Shown piece after piece: positions 27,272 to 39,900 of a stretch of DNA of 64,000 nt (position 1 is its first letter; every line of letters starts with the position of its first letter). The translations under genes and the position numbers were made by a program. A model generated the notes under the pieces. That model ran no database searches. It saw only the letters and a program-made list of their open reading frames with translations, and had not been told where the DNA came from. The DNA is taken from the NCBI RefSeq assembly GCF_043641665.1, contig NC_092190.1, forward strand, positions 10,503,548-10,567,547, written 5' to 3'. This DNA comes from Enoplosus armatus. Lineage: Eukaryota; Chordata; Actinopteri; Centrarchiformes; Enoplosidae.

Positions 27272-29104
27272 ACATAGAGACAGACAGGAAAACACACAAT
27301 GTGCATCTGTCAGACATGAGGATCGCCAATTTAGTAAATCACAGCAGCCAGCCTAAAATCTCAAAGATCACATATAACAAATGGCACAAACTCTGACTCT
27401 TCTTTATGATCCTGGCTTCTTCTCTGACTGATTATAGTACATACACACACTCACCTACACACACTTTCCATACTAAGCTATGTTATCCAGATGATTCTCG
27501 TGCTGAGAGATAGCACATCTCTCCTTTCTTCCGAGTCAGAAACAATGAATAGTGGCTGTGATGACAATCATAATAGCAATGAATCTGCGCTGTCAAAAGG
27601 GAGGTAGACCTGTTGAACCTCCTCCATCTAGAGCATAAACCAGAACGGAAAAACTACATATTCCAAAGCACATGTAAACACCTAAGGCCTTATAGCGTCA
27701 TAGCAGCACAAAGATACTTGTCAAAATAACAGCGTGGACAGCAGCCAAGAAAACCACATCAACTATTTTTCACAGATTGTTTTCTCAATAGTCACAGTTA
27801 GCTCTGTTCTGTTAGCGTTTACCCATAGACAGTTGATTATGTCAAGCCAACCCTGAACATGTCAGGCTCAACAGTGGTTGCCCATATTCTTTTCCATGGA
27901 TGGGGAAACAACGCTTCCAAATGCTTTTATCTCCAGCTCTCGTTTTGCCTCAAACAACAGGGACTCATATATACACACAGTAAATGCACGAGGGACACAC
28001 ACACAGACATACAGATACTGTACACTCTAAACACACTTAAGGCAATGGTGGCCTGGCAACTGTGACCGTTCGAGTAGATCTAAATGTGCCCTCATATGCT
28101 TCTCTAACCCTTCATCCTTGCTCTTCCCATATGAGCCTACGGCCTGAACAAGCTGCTTAGAAACATGGCACACTACTATATATCACTGAAACACAAGATC
28201 AGCTCTTTCCCTCACAGAACATCACTAAACAAATATACAAGAGAATATTTAGTTTCAACACCTGATTTCAGTACTATTCAGAATATGATGTGTATATTAA
28301 TAAGGATACAGATGAGCAGGTATGGGCACAGATATGGAGCGGATGCAATTTATATTTGCATGTGGTTAAAGAAGGCTTGCATCTCCTCATATTGTCGCTG
28401 ACATTCACAGCAAGATGGCTGCACTAATCCAAAATCCGCCCCAGAGACAGTGAACATCAAACCTAATGAAACAATATCCCAGATGCTTACTATGAATCTC
28501 AGACAACACGGCCTTTAATCCTCATCATTATGTTTCCACAATATTATTTCTACACTCATGGATCATGGAATAAAACATCTTCATTATAACACAACCCTGA
28601 AGACTTTATTAAAACATAACTCATGCTGTCAATTCTGCTCATCTTGATGACTCAACAACAAAGATGCTTGTGACAGCCTTTAAAAAAAAGGCTGCATTGT
28701 ATGTTTTTTTTTTTTGTGGTTCTTTCAAGGGACAATGAAACCTTTGTTGTGCCAGAAATGAGATTCTCATTCTCACAAGTAAATGTGTACAAGTAATTAA
28801 AAGAGCCAGACTGGATTATCAAACAGGAAAAGCTGGCCTCAGACCTCTAGGGATCCCCAAAACCCACATATTCACTGTGTTGGTTTTGGAAATTTGATTA
28901 ATTGCAAATTTGTCAGTGAATTTGCACCACAAAAGCACATAGTGTCGTATCAACAAAGGCAGCTAATGTTGTGGCTGTCCTGTAGAGAGGTCCTGTTTCA
29001 AAATCTAGTTTTAGTGCTTTCTTATTTCTATTCACATGCATTTCTAATAACATTATTTTTAATCAAATTACCATAATCAAAGTATTGATTTTAGCACTGG
29101 GCTA

Positions 29105-29345
29105 CTGGTTGCTCCTGGTTCCGCAACTTTAACAAAGTACTTATTTTAATCCAAACCACGATGTTTCCCTAAAGCTAACCGAGTTGTTTCTGTGCCTAAA
29201 CCTAACCAAACCTTAACCATCATAGGACTGATATTTTTCAAAAGTGATTTGTAACAGTTTTGTGAGGCACAGACAATTGATGTCGTCTTGCCGGTAACAG
29301 CGTCAGATGACAAAATGCTTCTATGTGTCGTTCTAGACAGCATGG
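29105..29345 (+). repeat. CCTAACCAAACCTTAACCA-type dispersed repeat, copy 1
   Basis: Shares ACAAAGTACTTATTTTA, GTGCCTAAACCTAACCAAAC, GTAACAGTTTTG, ATGTCGTCTTGCC and GCTTCTATGTGTCGTT, in the same order, with the copy at 51243-51690. Non-coding. Confidence 0.75.
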
Positions 29346-32300
29346 AAAACGTATTTTGAGGTTTATTTTGGTGGATTTGTTGGAGGCCTCTTACATGGCC
29401 CGGGCATTGTGCCAAGCAGTGTTATTTGCCATCCAGATAACCAAGCTTTTTTATTTTTCATCTTATCACTACTGAGTGGATTTGTCACGGATGCACCTGG
29501 CTGTGCAGCCCAGTCAGACAGATCTGCTCACATTAAGCAATCATGCCTCTGCCCAAACTGCCAACCTATGTGCCCCAGAGACTCCCTCTGCAACACCTGT
29601 GGACAGTGTCCTTATCATTCACTAGCAGCACTCCTGAGCACAGCTTCACCATTTGTCAGTGATGCTTTTGTCAAATAATACAGGACCATTGATTGTAACA
29701 AATGGTTACACTTTTAGTTGGATGAACAGGCTCTGCTCATGAGGGTGGTCTGCAATCCAAGCAGCGGTTAGAGTTTCAGCAGGCAACCCAATAAAGCCCC
29801 CGAGAGCCCAACAGACATATCATTGAGAAATGAGCACACAAAATGCTAAAGGTAAGAGATGCCATCGTCAAGCATGGTAATAAGAAGCTAGAACAGGGCG
29901 AGACCCGGGTGGCGGAGGGAGAAATCAATCAACACAAATAAAGGCCATCTCATTATCTTGACTGAACATGATTGATTACTTGCATGAATGTGAGAAGAAT
30001 CCCTGATAGTAGTCAGTAAACAGTCACAATTTACGGTAGAGACACTTTTACCCCTCTTAAAATTTATAGTGCTATTAGCAACAGACGTTTACATTAGCAC
30101 ATTTGCACTCACACCTTAAGTGTCTCATTTATCTATCCATTGTATGGACCATTGTATGGACAATGGTTATAATTTGGCCATTACCTGCCTGCCGCAGCTG
30201 ATTGATAAGAGGGGAGTTATTGGTGGGAAGACAGAAACAATGATCCAAGATTGGCAAAAACTCTCTGTGGAGCCGAGGGGAACTGCGGAGATTACACATG
30301 TACAAGTACAAAATACAAGTAATTAGTTTGTCACTTTCTACCATGTCTCTTTAACTGACATTTAAATATGCATTTGAGCATATTAGGACTGATTGAAGGT
30401 AGCATTCACAGTAACCTTTAGTACTTCTTAGTTCATTTTGACATGTACCTATACCTAAGTGGAATATATTAATTTGAGCTCCAACCACCAACTTCATCTT
30501 CTAACTTTGTCATCATGGTTATTTTTATACCGAGCTTTAATTTTCATGGCCAGTATTAATTTTGTGAAGGGGAAAAAAAAGAATTATTCACATCTGTCTG
30601 TAATTGGTTAAGAGCAAGTGCGTAATAACCAGTTTAAGCTGGAGTGCCTCATGTATGTGTGTGTGTTTGAGGCGACTGGATGAAGTGGGGTGGATTGGGG
30701 AGTAAGTCATAACGTCAAATGGCCTCTGCGACACCGCAGGGAAATCAGCCCTTCACAGCTCTCCATAAAAAAAACACTTTCCGAGTGTCACTCATAAACA
30801 ACAACACAGACGGCTGTGTTACATTTTTTCTCTAGCTGGAAAATGCTACTGGCAGACGCATAAACACTCCCGTCTGCTTTTTACTGCAGGAGAACTTCAT
30901 TCATGGTTAGAAATATCTGCTATTCAATTGAAATGTGCCCATCTCTACATGAACTGGCCACGAGAAGGTAAGGTTGTGTCAGTGTACAAACATAGGAGCA
31001 GGAGCGGCAGATACTAATTAATTAGCACATAAGTGTAAGATTGTGTTGTCCTAATCTAGGTGTGTCGACAAGATTGTCATTTGCTGTACTTTCCGTACAT
31101 AGATTGTGGTTTGAGCTGATAAAAGTCTTAGTCTCCTGCAGTAAGACATCACTATGATTTATATTTCAAACACAAAGGGAACAGTGCACCCAATAAACCA
31201 CAAAAGCTGCAGGCCCATCTAGAATCTTCCAAAAGAAATGCTCACAAAGGCAGGTCATGCATCTATTAGTTCTGAGACTGACAGCATTGTGCTTTGGTGC
31301 ACTCAATGAAATATGCTCTTCCGTTCAGCCTGGCAGGGTTGAGGTTATAACACAATTAGTGCGAGGTGAGCAGGGGAGCCAGAGTCAGGCACGCCAGACA
31401 GGACCTGACAAACAGAGACCTTCGAAACCTGGCTGCCATTTTGTAGCCTGCAGGTGAGTTCACCAGGGACTGCAAGTCACTGAGCAGTCAGTGAACTTAT
31501 TTGTGTATACTGTAGTTACTTGTTCCTCTTGCTAACTCCTTTAAAACCAACTGTAAGGCTGAAGTGAACTTATTGTTCATAAAAATCACTCTTTCATACT
31601 GTCATACAATACATATATGGTAAGAAATATATCATATTAGTAACATTTACTGTTTATATAAGCTACTGAACAACATAATTAACATATACAGTACATGAGA
31701 CTTCTTGTTTTAACCTAAACTCATATTTGATGTCATTATGTGTAAAATGTTCTGCTGGGTATATTAGAACCATATTTTGTTTTGTCGTCACCAAGCGCTA
31801 TATATCTATCTGAGACTGTTATTATAAGGTTAACCACATAAATTATTTGGCTTATGTCATCATTTAAATGCTGCATTTTTGACAAAGACTAAACTTGCTC
31901 TTGTCCTGCTCTTTGCTTGGACTTGGTCTTGAGTGTAGTACAGTGTTATAAGTAAGCTTTTACCCATAAGGCCACAAGTTTTAGAGTGGTAAACTTGCAT
32001 GCTTATCTGCAGCGCAAAAGATTGACAAAAGGTGCTAATGGATTCACGAGCTGTGGTTGTCTATGCAGATCTAAGCTACCTACTGATACTGTAACATGAA
32101 CGTTTATCACAGCATTACATTAGTGTTCTAAAATATGGCCAGTTATTGTGTCATTTCAAATGTATGCATTAAGATATGCATTTGTGTGTCATAATTTCTT
32201 TAAAATCCTCATCTAATATATGACATTGTAGAATATTTCTTTAAAATCTCATTGTTTCTCTGTCCAAATTGAATTTACTCCTAATAACTTCATCAATGTT

Positions 32301-32599
32301 GATTTGATTTTTTGTCCTTACATTCATAGCAATATACAGTGCTTTCTGTTATACTGGGTTTGGTCTAATATGGTATCAGGAATATAATAATGAAGGTACT
32401 GTTAAATAGTATCTTAAATAACTCAGATTGCTATCCCTATGTTCTCCACAACGTGTTGGGTACTTATCAGTCAATGTTGTGCTGCCCTCAAACTAGAGGC
32501 CCTGATATGAGAAAGGACCACAATTCAAAGTGTCAAGTCACCCTTCTCATGTTTGCTACTGTGTTCACCTGCAAGGACACAATACAAACAAACATTGCA
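29346..32599. other. Non-coding flank downstream of cckbr
   Basis: No recognisable gene or repeat family. A small Cys-containing frame at 29409-29678 is not supported by any family resemblance. Confidence 0.5.
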
Positions 32600-33446
32600 G
32601 CAATACACAGAACAATCCAGCTCTAAAAACTCAAAAACACAAAGGTGGCTAGCATTACAGTTTACAACCACAACACAGCCCATCTAAGCTGTTTTCTGCG
32701 AACCGTGGAGTAGAACTGACACTCCTTTATCAGTTCCCATCTGGAGGAAATTCCTCCAGTTTTTCTTCTGAGGAGGATTTTCAGTTTGTTTCGAAGATAT
32801 TTTGAGCCTTTGAACTCCACTTCCAAACACCTCAGGTTACAGTTTGCCTGTGATTATGGTTTTCCGTGATGAATGAGGCAAATCAACAGTCAAACAGACA
32901 AATACAACATAGTATTTAGAACCAGGCACTTAGTCCACGAGGCAATTGCATTACCATCATAAACACAGATAAACAACAAACAGCAAAAAATAAAACACAA
33001 TTTAAAAATGACATAGTAAATGTTCCTCTTATTTTTACAGCTACATAATGACTACTAAGTCAAGCTGCTTCCCTCACATATACAGCCGGTCACAACTCAC
33101 ATCCTCTGCACTACATCCAAACACACACGCCCTGTTGTAAACATCTAAGCAAACAATTTGCCTCAGTCCACTGTGACAAGAGATTACTATATTCTTTTTT
33201 TTGGGTGCTTTTTCAATATAGCTATGCAGGTATTTACACTGTAAAACTGGGTTTTCATTAAATAATGCCTATATAATTTTACTCACAGTCACGGGTGAAG
33301 CTTATATACTGCTACACTATATGGCCTGTTTTTCCACTCCACATTACTGTCCCTATGAGCACAGAGTTGGCCTAAAGATAAAGGATGTGGGGTGCTGTGT
33401 TGCCGTAGTAACTGTCTCTTCTGGATTGTGCCTGCATCCATCTGGC
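32600..33446 (-). other. Probable cckbr 3' untranslated region and downstream flank
   Basis: Follows the cckbr stop codon. I could not find a canonical AATAAA on the minus strand in the first 800 bases, so the transcript end is not placed. Nothing coding is visible. Confidence 0.4.
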
Positions 33447-33985
33447 TCAGCAGGTTCCCATGGTGCTGACTGTAGTGTAACTGAACTTGGACATGGACAC
33501 ACCCGTTGCCATAACATCCTCCTCGTTGTCCCGGAGCCCGTGAGGACGGCGACGATGGCAAGGCACGGCACAGCACGAGAAGGTGGCAAGCAGAGCTTTG
33601 CGGAAACGTGTGTTCATGAAGCAGTAAATAATTGGGTTGACGCAGGCGGAGGTGTAGCACAGCAAATGGATAAAAGCGATGGGTGCCCCTGAGAGGGCAT
33701 GTTTGGCAGAGAGGTCATCGAAAGCTCGCCAGGTGTTGGCACAGTACAGCGGCATCCAACAGAGAAAGAATAGGACCACAATGACCACCAGCATGCGGAT
33801 AACCCGCTTCTTGGCCTCCAGCTTTGCCTCAGATGTGTTGCTCCGTGGTCTTTCTGCCTTGATGGCCCTGCCGGATGCAGCCATGGTGGACATCTCCACC
33901 GAGTGCAGCCGCTGGACATTAACGTAGCAACCATCTCCATCATCACTGCCACTAGACACAGTGGAGGTCAGTCCATTCTTCACAT
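33447..33985 (-). CDS. cckbr: cckbr coding exon 5 (loop 3, TM6, TM7, C-tail, stop)
   Basis: 539 bases after acceptor CATACAG, ending in TGA at 33449-33447. Encodes the rest of intracellular loop 3 (with GDGCYVNVQR), the KKRVIRMLVVIVV entry to TM6, TM7 with NPIIY, a CC pair and a Ser/Thr-rich tail. Long reading frames on the other strand and frames here are shadows of this exon. Confidence 0.96.
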
Positions 33986-36900
33986 CTGTATGGCAGAGCA
34001 GAGTATAAGAGGAGAGTTTTTCTGTGAATTCAATGTAACAAAAGTACATACTTTATTGTATCTAAAACGTGATCCCCTAATATGAGAGTAATGTTTCTAT
34101 TTTGTGACACTTTATGCTTTTACTTTACTTTGTAGACATAGGTTAAGGGCCGGATATACTCCCCATACTTCCCAGATACCTAAAGTTTTAATACTATCGA
34201 TACTAAGTCTTGTTTTGAATATCGTTACTAGCATGAAATCTGATTGATACCAAAAAAATGGATCTATCCATTTCACATTATCAGGACATGTTCTGGGCAC
34301 ATGAACACACTTCTTAGTGCATGCACTCTCCTCTGCTGCTGTTGTGTGCATGCAAGCAGCGATCAGCTCATTAGTTCAGAGAATTCACACAGTAAACATT
34401 TGTAATTTACCATTAAAATCTCTCGGGTATTTTAACACACATGTAATTAAGTTAGTAGCAGAGAATGGTAAAAAGAAATGCCTAATGTTTGCCCACTCAG
34501 TAGAAATGAACATTTAGAAGTGGCATATTAATGATGTTTCAATCTCATCATGACAGAAGGCTGTCCCCTGCATGATAATTCATGCTTTAATAATACAAAG
34601 TTGGAATCGGCATCAATGTCAATGATTTTGTCCCTGGTATTACTTGGTATCAGATCTCCACCAAATGTTGGTGTCCCCAGCGGACACACTTCTGTTTATA
34701 TAGATCAGGAGTGGTTGGAGATTTAACACACAAAACATATGAAAATCTCAGAAAATAAGATGTAATGTTAATGTTTAAACTACCCAGAAGAATGAATCAG
34801 TATTTAAAGTAGTTACACCTGGCACAACTGGTAATACTTGTACTAAAGAAGTAAATCAAATAAGCCAAAGCATCACAGCTCTGTAAGAACACATGCATCC
34901 ATTTATAAGGTTTGTTTTGAGTGAATCATAGCTCTTGAATGAGTGAATCATGAGCAGCAGCCAACTTTAATGGAAAGAAGAGGTACTAGCAAGTATTGCT
35001 GAGCCACAGTAATAATCCGTCAGGGGACATTTAAATTTATTCATAAAATGTAATAGTTCAGCTTTCCTTCTACAAAGGACAATGTGCACTGAGTACAGTA
35101 ATAAGAGCCCTAAAACAAGTAAATACAAACAGTAAGTGGTCGTGTAGAAAGAGTCCTGGATTATTAAATCAAGCACATTTTCCAAGAGGTTATTTTAGAT
35201 TTTATTATTATTATTTTGTCATTTTTTCGCTTATTTCCTCTTCATTATTTTCGCCATGCTCTTTGTCTCTCAAGCTCCTCTTCTGGACAACCTCTTTCTC
35301 TCTGAGACCAAACAGATGGGGATGTCCAGGCCCGCAGCTGCCAGCCAATTCCATCCTCTAATGGAGCACCAGCAAACACACTCCATGCTGCTATCACCCC
35401 AGACACACTCTCATATGCCCACAAAAGGTCATGTTTCACTTAACCCGCACACATTACAGTGATTGTAGCACTAATGAAATTCCTCATCATTTACATAAAT
35501 CATGCAAAAAAAATTGTGAATGCTAACATTAGAACCTGGTTGGTAGGTGCTGAATAGTATGATGACATTTATTAAGAGACACAATTTGACTCAATAATTG
35601 AATGACATTGCAATCAAAACATCATTAAAGTACAATATGGAACACTGCTTGATTAGACACATTTATATATTTACAGTGTTTTCACATTATCGAAATAACA
35701 AGCCAATTTACAACTGTACTGAACTGGTCAGCAAATGTTGATGCTGTGTTTAAAAATGCACAGTCCAGGTTGTTTTCCCTCTGGAAACGCAAGTCTTTTG
35801 ACGTCAATAGACTGAGTTTTGTGGCCAGTGCCTTGTTTTATGCTGGTGTATGTTGACAGCATTACCGCCAATGACAGGAACAAGATTAACACATCTAGTT
35901 TGGACATTGAGGTGGTGGAGAACTACAAATTCCTGGGCGTTCTCCTGAACAATAAACTGGACTGGTCTGACCACACTCAGGCCCTGTACAAGAAGGGCCA
36001 CCTGCTGAGGAGGCTGAGGTCCTTCGGTGTGTGCAGCAAACTGCTCCGGACTTTTTATGACACTGTGGTAGCTTCGGCTATCTTCTATGCTGTGGTCTGC
36101 TTTTGTTCCCCATATTTTTTATATCTGTATTTATTATATGTATATTGTTTTTTGTTTTTTTTTTAAAACTTATGGTTTTTATTGACACAGTGCTTGTCTG
36201 CTGTGTGTTTCTGCACCTTTCTGTCTTTGCTGCTGTGACTTGTAAATTTCTCCGCTGTGGGATAAATAAAGTCTAAGTCTAATAAAGTCTAAGTCTATTT
36301 AAAAAGGCTGGTTCTGTTATAGGTTTGACTCCTGTTTCATTAGAAAAGGTTTTTTAGTTGTCTAAAACAGGTGTTGAATGAGCAGTTAAGGATGCTGAGA
36401 TCACATCACATAACGATTTAGATGGTTGTTTGTGTCGACACCTGTGAAACCTTTTAATGACATGTGATACTGGCTTGTTTCCAGAGATATGGGTTGTGCT
36501 TTGGACACAATTTATAAGGTTTCGTTTCATATTCATTGTCTGTTTTATTGGATCCGTTTTCAGGTGCATGTTTAGCCTTTTATTTTTTAATTGATAGATT
36601 GTATTAAATACATCGTTTTTTTAAGTTAGTGGTTAGGCAGGCTGCTGAACAACATTAATGTCTTCTCAGAACATGTGTTAGTTTGAGTGTTCGCGGTGCT
36701 TATGTTGTAGTGGCAGTATGTCTCTCATATGTTGTCTGCGGTGATCTGTCTGATTTGTGTCTCTTTTATTATTTGTCTCTATGCAAATAGAGGCAAACAA
36801 ACTCCCCTCTGGATATCAATAAAGTTATTTAATGTAATCTATTTATTACAGTACCTTATTTTTCCCAAAGCTTGAAAATTATTTCTGCTCCCATCCACCT

Positions 36901-39900
36901 GCATCCCTTCCTTCCTCTGATGAGGAGTTATTAGATGAATTACACATGATGTAACATCAGTTCACATGGATTGACCTGCCAGTTTATTAGATAAAGTTTA
37001 ATAACCAGGATGATAGGCTTACCTTTGATGCCAACATTGATTGTATTTTCATTGATTGTATTTTCAAAAACGAAAGACTGTTCTTCTTAAGGAAGCTCAG
37101 AAGTTTAAATGTTGACATGTATTTGTTGAAAATGTTCTATACTTCCTTCATTGAGTCACTTCTAACATCTGTTGGGTTGGTAATCTCAGTTCTCTCAGAA
37201 AAGCAAAAACCTACTGGGAAAAATAGTGAAAACATGCTTTACCCTACTATTTTTATGTGTTTTCCACGTGGTGTACGTGGCCTCACCAGTAGAGTCTTTT
37301 TTGTGGCCCATCTCAAACTGGATGCCTCTGTAAAGTTCCCTGGAGATCAGTCCATAGGCCACAATCATCACCAGCCCTGGGATTGCAAACAGCACAAGAA
37401 GAAGCAGAATGTACCTGAAAGAGACACAAACAAGGTTAAAAATACCATTGTCCATGTGTAAGGATAATGGTGCACACAGGCACTCATGTAGCATCAGTTT
37501 GTACCTCTTATGTATTCATGTATTACCATTACCTGTAGATTTGCATCCACTGACTGCATGATTAAAAGATGATTAAAAGATTTTCAACCTGTTTTCCACG
37601 TTGCAATTCCTTCCAAACCAAAACAAAAATGACCTTGCTCAGTATATCCAATGTCAATCAAAGCTGCATTATCAGTTTCATATATCTATATCATAAATAG
37701 TTTATATATCTATCATGTGACTGTCTATTATTTTATATTTTCATAGAAAATAACACGTTTTATTTTTATTGTGCTGTAAAAAAAAAAGTTTGCAGTTTCC
37801 GGTGTCCTGGATAACGCAGGTTGCAATTTGGGAAACTGGTTAAAATACTTTTGACTGGGGCGTCCCCTAATCTGGACGGGGACCTTTACTGTCTCTCTCT
37901 CCGTCCACTAATGCATGGTAAATGGTAAAAGGACAACATTCACATAGCACGTTTCTACCTTAATGGACAAAGTGCTTTACAATTTTGCTACACACACTCA
38001 CACACCGATGGCCGTGGAGCTGCCGTGAAAGGCGCTGGCCTTCAAGCTACTTCAGTGTCGTCAGGATTAATGGACGACCCATTCTACCTCCAGGGACACA
38101 GCCACATTCTACTAAAGACATGAAATGCCCCAAACAATTTTTTGGGTTTTAGGTGGGATTTTTTTTTATCATGCAGCAGACAATGCATTATTTCATCCAG
38201 ATGGTAGGTCTTTAGGGATTCTGGAAATACCTTCAGAACAGCTGTATGTTCTGGATGTTGAAAAACTACCCTTTGTGATTTTCAAAGATCATAGGGTAGT
38301 TATTTCTTAGAAAAAACAATGCTTTACTCAGACAAAGTTTTCTCTCTGCACAAATACATGCAAATATGCACACAGTTGACTGAAATTATCCCAAAGCCTG
38401 TTCCATCCTAACTCCAAAACAAAAACACACTGAAACATCCGTCTGGTCTCTTCATCTGCCCGAATGTTTCCATGACAAAACACCTAATAGACAGAAAGAG
38501 CTGCTTAAAGCAGGCTCCAGGTCCAAACATGGAGGTAAATTAGATGTTTCAGTGTGGCATGCCTTGTTAAAAGTACACACACACACACACACCTCAGACG
38601 CAGTTCATCTGAAGTTTATTTGATACAAAACAGCACGTTGTCCAGATGGCAAGCAAGTAAAAAAGATTGATGATCTAACTGCAAGTTTTATGTTAACTTG
38701 CACACACTCACCAGGTCTGTTCTGCCTTTGCGACGGGCCACTTGTGGCGACACTGGTGAGCGGTGGTGTTGTCGGGACGCTGAAAAGACTCCAAGTGACT
38801 GATGATTGGATAGGGGATCATGATGATGAAGGCCAGCACCCATGTAGCAGCAATCACCCGATAGGCATGGGAGCGGGTCTGCCACACCCGTGACTTCAGG
38901 GGGTTGCAGATGGCGCTGTAGCGCTCAATCGCTATGGCAACCAGGCTAAATGTGGAGATGCTCACTGATATGCCTGTAGGAAAACAAAGCAGAAACATAC
39001 ATTTGTTCTGTTCTCAGATATACTTTATTTTGATGAATGAAAAGTTATTACTGCTCTGTGCTCAGAATAGAGTTTGGACCCCATAATAAAAACATGTTTG
39101 TTGATGTGCACATAATATCTGCAATCATAACTGAGAACAAAACGTGGTGCTCTGTGGAGATGTGCTCGAAAATGAACATAGTGCGAGGCGGAGAGGCGGG
39201 GATGGTTATCTGAGTCTTGGTAGAAGAAATGATGTTGGCCTTGGCCACTGACGTGATCTGCCATCTCCCTCCTGACAGGGCAAGACGGGAAATTACTCTT
39301 TACCTCTCTTATCCATGTCCTCAGCGAGAATACAAACAGTGTGTGTGTGAGAGAGAGAGAGAGAGAGTCAGGACCTAGACTATGTTTTCTGAACCTCTGA
39401 GGGCAGCTTTAGAGCAGATCCCAGTGAAACAAAGAACAATCAGCCACTATCTCCCCTGGGTTTGTCCACTTTTCCTCAGTACATCATGATGATGGCTCTC
39501 CTTCATTCACAGATTTTTCTTCTCAGCACAATGTTCCTGTTCTTGTTCCTGTCTCTAACTTTCACAAAATCATAATCATTGTGTTGTAATTCTCTCTGTT
39601 GCTAACTTTGTTGATTCGTTTTTTTTTTTTTTTTTATTCTCCACTCTATATTTGGTTTTATTCCTTCTCATATATGAGTGTAGCATTTCATTTCCGTGTG
39701 CAGGAGAGCATGAAAATATTTCATTACCTCTATTACTTCTAGGGATCTGAGTTTATTTTTAATCAATTGCTTTATTATTCTACAACTTAATGAAATGTTT
39801 CCACTCCGAACTCCCTCTCTTTATTTTCCTTGTGTGCTGCAAAAGTCAGTAGTGGTAAGTAAGTAAGCGCATTTACTTAAGTACTTGTACTTTGTTTTCC

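Larger units (their letters stand above)
22441..29104. other. Non-coding stretch
   Basis: AT-rich, with two weak retroposon tails and one compound microsatellite. No coding signal recognised. Confidence 0.55.

Noticed and set aside
29409..29678. Cys-containing 89-residue frame (…SCLCPNCQPMCPRDSLCNTC…)
   Set aside because: No family resemblance, no splice context or promoter, and the Cys spacing fits no zinc-binding motif I know; a chance frame is more likely.
33289..33952. Several long reading frames on both strands over the last cckbr exon
   Set aside because: They are shadows of the receptor exon in other frames; only the minus-strand frame ending at 33447 has family motifs.
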